Positions 37,646 through 50,800 of a stretch of DNA of 64,000 bases are shown piece after piece (position 1 is the stretch's first letter; every line of letters starts with the position of its first letter). Source of the stretch: Littorina saxatilis (taxonomy: Eukaryota > Mollusca > Gastropoda > Littorinimorpha > Littorinidae). The notes under the pieces were generated by a model, which was not told where the DNA came from, made no database searches, and was given only the letters and a program-made list of their open reading frames with translations. The translations under genes and the position numbers were made by a program. The stretch is from contig NC_090255.1 in NCBI RefSeq assembly GCF_037325665.1, forward strand, positions 21,950,827-22,014,826, in the 5' to 3' direction.

Positions 37646-40600
37646 TTGTAGCTCCGTCTTTAAAATTCAGTTAAGCGTCTGATTTTGTTGCCTCAGATAA
37701 AGTTTTGTGGACCAGAATCTGGTTTCTGTTGTTGTTTGTTGCCTGTTTGTTGATGATGTTTAAGTGTAACTTACATTGTTTTTTTGGTTCTTGTTGGTTG
37801 GTTTTGGGTATTTTTGAGTTTTTACATTGTTAATGTAAAGAACAGCAACAGGAATATTATCTTCCACGGGGTTGCAGGTTGAAGAATTGTCCACCATTGT
37901 ATGCCAAGATGAAATGAAAATAATCGAAATGCAATTATAAAATACATTGCAGGAATTAGTGGCGCCCAAGTCCAGCGATTTGCAGCCTGGTGTGTTTTGT
38001 GCCGCTCTGTACAGTGAAGACGACAACTGGTACAGGGCAAGAGTCTTGTTTCTCCATAGCGATAAGGTAAGGAAGGTGTTATAGAGATCTCTGCTTCTGT
38101 CTTTTTCTGTACTTGAATTCTTTTGACTAATGGTTACATCTCTCTTTCTGTAATGCAATGTGGGCCATATGTGAAAAAGCAAATCACTGCTTATTCTATT
38201 ACCCTCGTTAAATAAAGAATTGAAAATCACTTCATTTTGTAGCTTGTGACCTCACACCAATCGTTCAACATTTTTTGGAGTTGAATTTTCCTCTGCCTTG
38301 TTTTTTAAGAGAGGTGCCTATTATTTGCATGAGCTTTATGATGACTTCATCTCTGTTGAGGTAGAGCGTGTGTTGAAAGCTATTTCTTGCATATACCATA
38401 GACCAAATAGCCTGGACCGCCAACTCGTCACGTGACCCTTCGAGGTTACGACTCTCGACTTTCAGGGGCGCGTCACGTCCGGTTTGAAAGCCCAGCGATT
38501 CGAAGACAGTGAAAAGAAAGCACGCTCCAGTTATTTGTGACAATGGGAGGTGACAATGAACTGGATTTTCCAAAACTCCAAACTAAACTTAACAAAACTC
38601 ATCGAAAAACATGTTCCATATATGCACTTTTGCTGAGTTTATTTTAGCATTTTCAGAACTTACCTCGGCAACTTCGTCTATGTTTACAATCGACACCGGA
38701 TATCACGTCCCCCTGATTTCTGAAAGGCTTGTAAGCGTAGGTTCCTAAATGCGAGAGGCCGCTACCTCGTAATAGAGAGAAACAGCGGAGAGAGAGCTAG
38801 TTGGCGGTCCAGGATAAATGGTCTATGCATATACGTAACATTTCCAAAACAATTGATTTGATTGGCGCTGAACATTGTGTCAAGATAAGTGTTGTCTAAT
38901 TAGTGTGTGTCGGTGCACTTAAAAGAACACTGGGTTGATTTATCTGTGAATGTAACGCTTTGTTTTGTCAATAATTAAACGTTCACACAACATACCTTTC
39001 TTGGGTTTTTTATTCTCAAACTTGGAACGTTGCCAGTTAATTTGTTTTTTGGATTTTTCTGTACGTAGCATTTCATTTTGTCTCCTACAGGAAGTCCAGG
39101 TGATGTTCATCGACTATGGCAATGTTGAGAACGTGTCCATCTCCAATATCCGATGTCTGACGCAAGAAACAGCGGAGACAGCCGCTCAGGCTGTGGGCTG
39201 TGTCATGTTTGCCTTAAAACCGTTGGACGTAAGAATACTTGGTTTTGAATGTGTGTGTGCTTGTTTGTGTGTGTGTGTACTTGTGTGTGTGTGTGTACAT
39301 ACATTGCTCTGATGAACGTTCAATGCACATTTGAATCTTCTTCGTTCATGAGCTGAAATTCCCACGTTCACTCATGGTTTTGCACGAGTGGCATTTTTTT
39401 ATGTGTATGACCGTTTTTACTCCGCCATTCAGGCAGCCATATGCTGCTCTTGGGGGAACATTTGAGTCTGAATTCAGACTCGAATGTTCCCCCAAACGAC
39501 AGCGAGACTTGGTGAAAGAAAATGAGTGCCTGTGTTTTTGTGTGTGAGTGATACATTTCTGTTGTGTGTTTTTATCTGTGTGATTTGTGTTGCCCCATTC
39601 AGTGCACTCATCCAGCGTTTGTTTCAACAAAATATCTATTTAGATACTCTGCCTTTGTACTTGAACATGTGTATGTATAGGGAAAGCAAGGGGACTGTAA
39701 ATGACAAAATTCAACATGTTTCTTCACAGTAGTTGTATGTAAAGGAAAAGCACAGGGACTGTAAATGACAAAATTCAACATGTTTTCCACAGTAGATGTA
39801 TGTATAGGGATAGCACATGGACTGTAAATGACAAAATACAACATGTTTCTTCACAGTAGTTGTATGTAAAGGAAAAGCACAGGGACTGTAAATGACAAAA
39901 TTCAACATGTTTTCCACAGTAGATGTATGTAAAGAAAAAGCACAGGGACTGTAAATGACAAAATTCAACATGTTTTCCACAGTAGATGTATGTAAAGGAA
40001 AAGCACAGGGACTGTAAATGACAAAATTCAACATGTTTTCCACAGTAGATATATGTAAAGGAAAAGCACAGGGACTGTAAATGACAAAATTCAACATGTT
40101 TTCCACAGTAGATGTATGTAAAGGAAAAGCACAGGGACTGTAAATGACACAATTCAACATGTTTCTTCACAGTAGTTGTATGTAAAGGAAAAGCACAGGG
40201 ACTGTAAATGACACAATTCAACATGTTTCTTCACAGTAGATGTATGTATAGGGAAAGCACGGGGACTGTAAATGACACAATTCAACATGTTTTCCACAGT
40301 AGATGTATGTATAGGGATAGCACTGGGACTGTAAATGACAAAATTCAACATGTTTTCCACAGTAGATGTATGTAAAGAAAAAGCACAGGGACTGTAAATG
40401 ACAAAATTCAACATGTTTTCCACAGTAGATGTATGTAAAGGGAAAGCACGGGGACTGTAAATGACAAAATACAACATGTTTCTTCACAGTAGATGTATGT
40501 AAAGGGAAAGCACGGGGACTGTAAATCACAAAATAAAGCATGTTTTCCACAGTAGATGTATGTAAATGAAAACAGGCATGGGAATTGTCCGCCGGACGGC

Positions 40601-43600
40601 GGATTTCCGCCGAATTTTTTTTTGTTCCGCCGAAAAAGCAAAAGTGTTTGCCGAAAAAATAAAGGGGGGAGGCACACAAAAAAAGCACCGGTTACTTTTG
40701 CCTTTGCGCAAAAGTCCGTGAAAACTTTCCGTACTTTGTTCACGCACTGCCTCAGTTACTTGAACTTTTATGTTTGAAAGTAAACCAGATTGCACAGATT
40801 GTGTTACAAGTTACATTTTCCTGTTTGTCTCAACAGATCAATTTTTTTTAAACAAATTTAAACCATATAATACATGTATATTTTTTTTCTTCAAAAAAGA
40901 AAAAAATTGGTTCTAAAAACTCTGATTCTAAAAACAGAATTTAATGGCAAACTTGGAGCTCACTGATGACACCAGATTGCACCATCTGGGTTCTTTGGAG
41001 AATTTTTTCCGGGGGAGCATGCCCCCGGACCCCCCTAGTAAGGCTAGGCGCTTTGCGCCGTCAACTTGACGCTTTGCGTCTTCAGTTATAAATGTTCAGC
41101 CTTTTTTACAATTTTCAATTCCCATGCCTGGAAAAGCACAGGGACTGTAAATGACAAAATACAACATGTTTTCCCCAGTAGATGTATGTATAGGGAAAGC
41201 ACAGGGACTGTAAATGACAAAATTCAACATGTTTCTTCACAGTAGTTGTATGTAAAGGAAAAGCACAGGGACTGTAATTGACAAAATTCAACATGTTTTC
41301 CACAGTCAGACAAAGGATGGTCCGATGAGGCGAAGACCCAGTTCGCCGTTTTGATGGCTGACAAGAAGCTACAGGCTTTCACCATCAAAATTCAAGGTAT
41401 TTTTTCTTTCTAGTTCATGGGATGAAACTCTCATGTTTTTATGTAAATAACCGTTATTCCCCTGCCATTTAGGTAGCCATACGCTGCTGTCGAGGTGAAG
41501 CATGCTGGGTATTTTCATGTTTGTGTAATCCACCCAACAAAGTTCAAGATGAATTTCATCTCCTTTTTGTAACACAGGGGGGTAAGGCTTGAAGTTGTCG
41601 GGGGGGGGGGGGGGGGTGGTGATTTGTCGGTTCATGGATGATTGTGTGTGGTACAGTCAGTGCTCATTTACTTCTTTACAGTGTAAAATACATGATGCGG
41701 TTTCACCCTTTTGCTGAAGTTTCAAAGGACCTGCATGTGACTAGGCTGTGTGTGTAGACCTTTGATGCATAACTGCAGCCCAGGTTAACCAATGAGCCTG
41801 TTTACTGGTGTTTTTATTGTAAAAAGAAGATTTCATTTTCACATCTTTTCTGTGTGTTTCAGAGGGCAACTGTGTGGTGGAACTATGGTCAGAAGATGTC
41901 AGCAAAGAATCACTGAATGAACAGCTGTACAACGCTGGCTTAGTGGACACCTATCTTCCCAAAAACTTTGACCCAGGTCAGTATTTATTTTGTAACGGTT
42001 TCGCTAAAAAGGTGTTAGTACTTCATTGATGATGCTAGCTGGTTTTGAAAATGGCATATATATAAATCCCATTGGTGCTTTGTTACATTGGAACCCCCTT
42101 TTGAAGACACACACACACACACACCCCTCCCGCTCCCCTCCCGCTCCCCTCCCGCTCCCCTCCCGCTCCCCTCCCAATTTAAGACCTTTCTTTATCTGAT
42201 TATCTGTTCAAAACCTCTGTAAATTTACCTCTATTTTAAAACACCCTCCATTTTAAGACCTATTTTTTCAGATTTTGTTGAGGTCTCAAAAGGGGAGATC
42301 CCTTGTCCACCAATCAGTCAAACCATAGACCAAATAGCCTGGACCGCCAACTCGTCACGTGACCCTTCGAGGTTACTACGCTCGACTTTCAGGGGCGCTT
42401 AGCGTAGGTTTGAAAGGCCAGCGATTCGAAGACAGTGAAAAGAAAGCACGCTCCAGTTATTTGTGACAATGGGAGGTGACAATGAACTGGATTTTCCAAA
42501 ACTCCAAACTAAGCTTAACAAAACTCATCGAAAAACATGTTCCATATGCACTTTAGCTGAGTTTATTTTTTAACTTACCTCTGCAACTTCGTCCATGTTT
42601 ACAATCGACACTGGATATGACATCCCCCTGATTTCTGAAAGACCATGTAAGCGTAGGTTCCTAAATGCGAGAGGCCGCTACCTCGTAATAGAGAGAAAGA
42701 GCGGAGAGAGAGCTAGTTGGCGGTCCAGGATAAATGGTCTATGGTCAAACCAAGTCTAAATCACAGTGATCACATTACGTTCGTTAGGACAAATCTGTCA
42801 TACGGAGTATCAGCCTATAGGAATGACCGGTTTGTGTATTTATTTGAGGTTATTATTGGATATTTTCTGGTAAAATAAAAGAATTATTTTACAGGCAAAT
42901 CCAGCTAACTCACAAACGGTTAAGTCAAAAATTCGCTTAGCACACAAAGAAATTCTGGTCCGGAATTATCCCTCTTTATCTATGTGTACAAAGTACCCTC
43001 AGCTCGAAATGGGATTTCTCTTACGTAAGTCGAAAGACGGATAGCACACAACAGAAAGTCAGTCCCAAAGACAAAGTTTACTCTATATTTACTACAGCAA
43101 CTCGAAACACGAAACTTGGCGTCTCACACTAGCGCATTGTGTAACCTTATTCCCTTCTTCTCTACACGGACGCCACACCGACTGGTCAGTCGGCTCGCAA
43201 TAAAGTATGAACTGAAGTTAGGAGGGGGCGAGGAGTAAGGAGGGGGCGAGGAGTAAGGAGAATTATCCAACTCCAAGAAAACATTCTGAAAAAGGCAGGG
43301 AAGTGGTGACAAGGCAGTGAACGCACTCACCATGCACTGACATCATACGAAAGCAGCCACACAAACACAGCACAGAGGCAGAGGCAGGTGTGCAGATGCT
43401 TTGTGAGAATAAGCGTTGAAAACCAGTTTGAATAAAAAAAAAAAAAGCAGATAGAGCCGCATGTCATAATCATTCTTCTTGTCTGGCTTTATTGACTGCA
43501 TGCCGATCTTGTGGCAGTGACTTTTCACTCTTCAGTCGGACTGTACACAAACCGCTCTCACTTTCCCTCACTGACTACCCTAAGCCCTGACAACTGATCC

Positions 43601-46600
43601 TTGGAAATTGTTTGGAAGAGTACACCTCTCTATTTCTCTCCAATGCTCTTCCTGCTGACTTCAGTGACACCGGACACCCCACTGAGTTTAGCCAGCTACC
43701 CCCCCCCCCCCCCCCCCCTCTCTCTCTCTCTCCCCCCAGCCATGTACTGTTTGGTGCTGTGGCCAGAGAGGTGTCACCGGCTAATTGAGGCCAGCTGCCC
43801 CGTGTTCACTCAGAGCAAAACTAGTTGACTGTGTCTAACTTTTGACAAAGCAACACAACTGAAGGGTTCACAGATTAGGTAACCGACTCACTGGTCAAGG
43901 CTGCAGGGAAACAAGAGTATCTTGTCAATGAAAGAGGTTACACACAGATACGCGATGCTGAGAACGGTGGCCGATTTTTCACTCTCTTTCTCGGAGGGCC
44001 TTCATCATTGCAGGGACTGCTGTAAAGAAATGCTTGCTCAGAAACTAACTCTTTTTGCATTGAAACATGCACCAGAACTGGTGGACACCATCGACAATGT
44101 CAAACATGAAATCGAAGCAGTTTGCTTGAGGAAACGGTCGTCAGCAACTCAAACTTCTCTGTTTTCTTTTTTTAAGAAAATCTGAGGTGACTTTCTTCTG
44201 TGGCCCCACCCCCTCCCTCTGTAAGGACCCCCCTCCATAAGGACCGATTTTTGTCAACATTTTCGAGGTCGCTAGAGAGGGGTTCCACTGTACTATGACC
44301 AAGTCGAAATTTCGGATAGGACACAATAACAATTCGGTCCCTTCAATTTCGTCTTATCCGGATTTGCCTGTAGTTAACATGTTTACTGCTACTATTCATT
44401 CTCACGACGAGAGATTAACCTGTGCACAGTGCCGTCAATATATTTCTGGTAAAATGCAGGACATTTCTGTTGAATGTAATTACAACTACTTTATCTTCTT
44501 GTTTTGGCTTTCACATTGTGTCTTGCAGTTGTTAACTTTTGAGCAAAATATAAATGTTTATACGCTTTTCGCACTAGAACAGAATAGTGGTTACATTAGA
44601 TAGTATGTCACATGGGGGTTTTCCCCACGATTACCCTTATATTTTTATTTTATTTTATCTTTTATTTTATTTTTTCATTTTATTTTTTCTCTTTTCAGCG
44701 GAACTGGAGTTGCCACAAGAAGGCTACCTTGAGGTGGTGGTTGCTTTTGTGGATCTTACACATTGCTGGTTGCGGGTCATTGGACAGGAGTATTCAGTGA
44801 GTTGTTTTTTCGTCCGTCTTTCTTTTCTTATCTTCACTGCGCTCCCCCCCCCCCCCCCCCTAAAAAAAGCGTGTTACTTGCTCATCTTTTACACTTTTTT
44901 ATGAAGATTTTGTCTTGGCTTGTTCGTCTCTCTCCCTCTCTCTCACCACACACACACACACACAAAAGAATGAATGACATTTCCATGTTTCTTCTTATCC
45001 ATCGCTCTCTTCATCTTTCTGGCACTTTTGTTTTAATTCAATAGATTTATATAGCACTTTTATGGAAATCACATGGGGGGGGGTTTATTCACCAGGATTG
45101 TTATGTTATAATGATATAGATTTAGAAAATGTGTAGTGCTGATTGTGCGCTGTTGGTATGACTAAGGCATGCATACGATTTATGGCTATTGTACAACTTG
45201 TGGATCCCTTGCTGAATTTTGTTGTTGTTATTGACTGTGTACTTGTTCTTGTCGCTATGATGGGTTAGTTTGCTAGTATATTCTGATGTCATGATTTTTG
45301 TATCGTGCGTGTGAGAGAGAGGTATTTATTGGAATTGTAAAGCGCGTGGATCTGTGAATCGACACTTGCGATATAGAAAAGTGATTTATTATTATTATTA
45401 TTATTATTTAAGTTATTGAGACATCCCAGTGCACTAAGGGATTTATAGAGCAAATCGAGAAAATTCATTATTGAACGAAGCGCATAGCGCTGAGTTCAAT
45501 AATTATTTTCGAGATTTGCTCTATAAATCCCTTAGTGCACTGGGATTGTTTCAATAACGATATTGTCAGTACCGCCATAGAAAAAAGAAGATTCCAAGCG
45601 CACATTTTGCAACGCGCATTTGAATAGGCATAACTGTGTGGTCAGGTCGTGTACAGTAAAGATCTACTTTTGTGTGGGGTGTCTCAAGTGTGTCGTGCTT
45701 TCGTCACACGCATTTTAATTTCTGTTGGTAAATTCCAGTGTAGCGTTAATCTGAACAGTGATGATCTTTCAGAGAGACCTCATTTGAACTCGGAGAAAGG
45801 GCTGTGCTCTTCATTATTTGCGATTCGAAACCTCCAGTCGAGCTTCGACGGATTGACTGTGCGGAGTGACTCCCCTTGAATTGACTCGAAGCCGCGGGAC
45901 TCGACGGTTCGCACATTTTCAAAACAAATGTGGCATATTTCTCGTGTTTTATCTTCACTCATCGGGGAGTCTGATACTAAATATGAACGGTAAGAATGCT
46001 CTGAACCCTACACGTATTATATCCCCATCGTTTTTTCGTTCACATTTGCCCAACATGTTAATTTGCTGAGCGGGGTTTATGTCGTCTGCTAGGGCAATCA
46101 AACCACTGCATGCAGTCTGCACTGACTGAGTCTGCACGCACGAGGCACGCTGGTAATAAATCTTATAATGGCAAGAACGTTCTGAACCCTACACGTTTTC
46201 GATTACGATTGTTCTTGCCTTGAAATAATAATTCGGAAACCATTCATTTACTGAACTGATGTAGTCGTATTTCAGTGTAGTCAGTGCGGCTACGTATGAC
46301 AGAGTCGATCGAGTCAGTCTTCCAAACTGGTCTAGCTGGTACGTTATCGGAATAACACTTGTGTTTTCTGCTAGCGGGTGGGAATTTTATATTAACTCAT
46401 CATTTGGTAATGTGGATGATAAGCTACATGCCACTAACACGATGAGAAGAATCTATGCAAGTCGGCGAGAATTAGATGAAACACAGCGGCTTGTATTTTT
46501 AGATCAGTGGCAGCCGCACTGTGGCACAGGCACATGCAATCTGTCAGAAAAAACCCACTTCTGCTTTAGTTGAGAAGCAGGGAATTTATGGTCATTTGGT

Positions 46601-47796
46601 ATTGTGGAAAATATAAGCTACATGTCAGTAATTAATTCTGAGGATGAGAGCACAGTCTTGCTTAGGTAAAGGGCGTAAGAATACGCTCTGTGGAAAAGTT
46701 AGCGCACTCCAAGAGTGCGCTAACAGTTTTAGCGCATCGCCATTAGCCAATCAACTGGTTCACATCAGTCATGTGACACCAGTACTTACTGACAATTATT
46801 ATTATTACAGTCGAACCTGTCTAAAGAGACTACCCAAGGGACTGAGCAAAAGTGGTCTCTTTAGACAGGTGGTCTCTTTAGACAGTTGATTTATATAGTC
46901 GTAAAAAACGTCGGGGATTCTTTGGGGTGGTCTCTAGGGCAGGTTCGACTGTATTATTATTATTATTAAAAATTCACGTGTGTGCAGGAAAGACTGGAAG
47001 CTTTTGAGGACCACTTGGCTTCTCTGTACGAAGAGGCGTCGAAACAGCCCAAGAGATTCCAGGAGGATAGTGTCTGCATTGCACACGACGAGCTCTTGTA
47101 TCATCGCGTCAAAATCAAGCAGATCAGAGAGAATGAGGTCAGTGTCGAGTACAGTGGAATCCCTTTTAAGACTCCCTCCCTTTTAAGACCCTGTTTTCTC
47201 AGACTTTCTGTTCATAACCTCTGTAAATTTACCCCCATTTTAAGACTCCCTCCTTTTTAAGACCCTGTTTTCTCAGACTTTCTGTTCATAACCTCTGTAA
47301 ATTTACCCCCATTTTAAGACTCCCTCCTTTTTAAGACCCTGTTTTCTCAGACTTTATGTCCATAACTTCTGCCAATTTACCCCCATTTTAAGACTCCCTC
47401 CTTTTTAAGACCCTGTTTTCTCAGACTTTATGTCCATAACTTCTGTAAAATTACCCCCATTTTAAGACTCCCTACTTTTTAAGACCCTGTTTTCTCAGAC
47501 TTTCTGGTCATAACCTCTGTAAATGTACCCCTTTTTTAAGACTCCCTCCTTTTTAAGACCCTGTTTTCTCAGACTTTCTGTTCATAACCTCTGTAAAATT
47601 ACCCCCATTTTAAGACTCCCTCGTTTTTAAGACCCGATTTTCTTAGATTTGTGAAGGTCTTGGAAGGGGTGTTCCACTGTAGTTTGTCATCATTTGTTTA
47701 CATTGTCAATTAATGACTGAATGTAGGATTTTGTTTAATGTTAGGTTTGAATTTTTTGGAAGAAGCTATATTATTCAGCCTGGTAGGTAAGTGTTG

Positions 47797-47884
<88 letters not shown>

Positions 47885-50800
47885 TGATGTTTTTGTTTCC
47901 TTTTTGTTTTTTCAAATAATAAATTGTCACATAAATACATTGCGACATTTGGTGTAGTGAATAATTGTCATAATGCTTGTCAGAGTAAGACAGATTTCAA
48001 AAAATGAAAAAATGAATTGACTGTTCAGTGCGTTTTTAATTGACGTATTGTTTCTATGTTGCAGGCCAACTGTTTTTATGTAGACCATGGATACACCGAG
48101 TGGTTCAAACTGGATCAGTTAGCTCCCTTGGACAATGAAACCAACATGTCACTTTCTTACCAGGTTAGTTAGTAATTGTAGCTGTTTGAACAGGGGTGGT
48201 GCCAGGCTTTGTTTCCATTAGCAAATTTCACAAGTTTTAGACAGCCCCTTTAATGTTTCATGGCGTCACCTTTTCAACACTACAGTTCAGCTGCAGTTCT
48301 GTCATTTGATGATTACAAATAAGTTTTAGCATTTGTGACCCTCCACCACGGAATGAGTCGCATGTCACCTTTTCATGATTTTCATATTTTTACATTTTCG
48401 TAAAGAGGTTGTTATTCTCTATCCAGTGGAGAAACCCGTTTTAGAAAAGAGTGAACACTTTTCGAGTTATAAGCCTGTGACTATGGTGACCCTCACACTC
48501 TTACTAGACACCCCCCGGACTTATAGTATGCCCAGCGCAGAACCGCGTGGGGTGATATGCGACTCATTTCGTGGTGGAGGGTCACATTTTGCCGACCGCC
48601 GATGGCAAACAAGAACCATGATGGAATAAACAAACTCCTGAAATAAATCTGCTGCAATTGGTATTGGTTGTGAAAGAGTGAATACTCTCGCTTTTACTTT
48701 CGGCAAGCTTTCGACGTGTGCTCCTTGTCCACGTGTTTCAGACTCACCCCTCGCTAGTTTGCTTGTTTGCTTAACGCCCAGTCCACCACGAAGGGTGATA
48801 TCAGGGCGGTGCTGCTTTGACATTTAACGTGCGCCACACACAAGACAGAAGTCGCAGCACAGGCTTCATGTCTCACCCAGTCACATTATTCTGACACCGG
48901 ACCAACCAGTCCTAGCACTAACCCCATAATGCCAGACGCCAGGCGGAGCAGCCACTAGATTGCCAATTTTAAAGTCTTAGGTATGACCCGGCCAGGGTTC
49001 GAACCCACGACCTCCCGCTCACTGGGCGGACGCCTTACCACTAGGCCACCGTGTTGCGGTCCCCTCGCTAGTGACTGGCCCATAAAGTCAAGTGGGAAAG
49101 TTTGACTGAATAAAAGCAAAAGTAATCACTCTTTCACAACCCATGCAAACACGACAGAGTTATTGCCAAACCTTGTCTGTTGTGTTTGGTTGTTAGTTCT
49201 ATGATTTTGATATATTTCAGTCTGTTTTCTCAAAGTAACTAGATATGTGGAGGCAGAATTTTAAGCTCAAATTGCCCAATTGATTAGATATGGTCAGGTG
49301 TAAGCTTTGAAATTTGAGTGCACCGTTAGTCAGTTGTTGCTGTGACCAAACGTGTTTCTGTTGCTTTTATAACAGGAGTTATCCTCCATGCTCCAAAGGT
49401 GTTAATGTCGCTTCTTCAAGAAACTGACATAGAATGTACAGAAAAAGAACTAAACTCTGTCTCAGTGACTTCATCATTTCATCAGAAGAAAAAGGATTTG
49501 TCACCGCCAGGCTGTGCATGTATCAGTATCCGATGTTAGGCCAACAAAAAAATAGGTCTGTTTACGGTAACATAGGGTGAAAAAATAGGGTCGGTAGGTC
49601 GGCTTTTTTTTTTTTTTCCCCATTTTTTGAGAAAAAAAAAAATTTCTCCCCTCTCTATGATGTTTCACAGTTCATTTCTTCTCATCAATCCCTGTTTTTG
49701 CCCAACATAACTATAAACAGTACTTTGAGCTTACCTCCCTTCTGTCGTCTGCTGTTTGAGCGCAAACAGCTCTATTTTGGATGCGTTTTTTTTTCTTTTT
49801 CAGACGATCCAAAAAAAGATTAGGGTCGGGCCTAAAAACTAGGGTCGGTCAGGTTACCGTAAACAGTCCTATTTTTTTTTTTTTGCCTTATTAATCCTAA
49901 CTTATAAAGATTGTTTCTGTGTGTCTGTGTGTTGGAAGACTAAAGGCTCCGAAACGGCTGCACCGACTGGGGCGGGAATTTCAGGGAATGTTCTTTGCCA
50001 CTTACATCGTGTCATAGGGTACTTTTGGTAAACCAAACTTTAAAGGATTCATTAAAAACGGCAGAAAACAGTACATATCATATGAGCCATCGCAGACCCC
50101 TGCCCGTCTGGGTTGGCGAAACTCACCACGTCATTAGTTTTGAGGTCATGTCATGCGTCATATGTTCATGGCGTCATTGTCCAGTCTCCTCACTTTTGTT
50201 GGCAAAGTCTTCATTTCATTTCATTTATGCCTTTGACCCCGTCCGGGGCATAGGCCGCCAACAAGAGCTCGCCAGGCACTCCGATCCTGGGCCAATCTCT
50301 CCAGTTGTCTCCAGGTGTAGCCGATGTGTTTCACCTCTGCCTCCAAGTCACGACGCCAGGTGTTTCTTGGCCGGCCTCGTCTCCTCTTGCCCTGCGGGTT
50401 CCATGTGAGGGCCTGTCGCGTGATGCTGGTTGTCGTCTTGCGGAGTGTGTGGCCAATCCACCGGAAGCGTCTTTGCAGAATGTCCTGTTCTACGGATAAC
50501 TGTTTTGTTCGCTGCCAAAGGTCTTTGTTGCTGATGGTGTCAGGCCAGCGAATTCGGAGGATTCTTCTGAGGCAGGTGTTAATGAAGGTCTGGATTTTTC
50601 TTGTGATGGCAACTGTAGTTCTCCAGGTTTCGGCTCCATACAGCAAGACTGTGGCAAAGTCTTGGTCTCGGTTATAAAGACAGTCAGTCACGGCAAGGCC
50701 AGAGTCAAAAACTTAAATGAAAACGTGTGATTTCAGGCAGTGCTGTGTGTGCTGTCGGGTCTGGAGGAACACATGTCTAACCCCACGACCATCACAGAGC

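Noticed and set aside
38265-38573. Minus-strand frame of about 100 codons
   Set aside because: It overlaps the CATAGACC element on the opposite strand to its shared ORF start and has no motif of its own.
39711-40688. Open frames of about 150 codons and a CRISPR-like look of regular repeats
   Set aside because: The array is head-to-tail with no unique spacers, in a spliced eukaryotic gene. The frames are shadows of the 64-bp unit.
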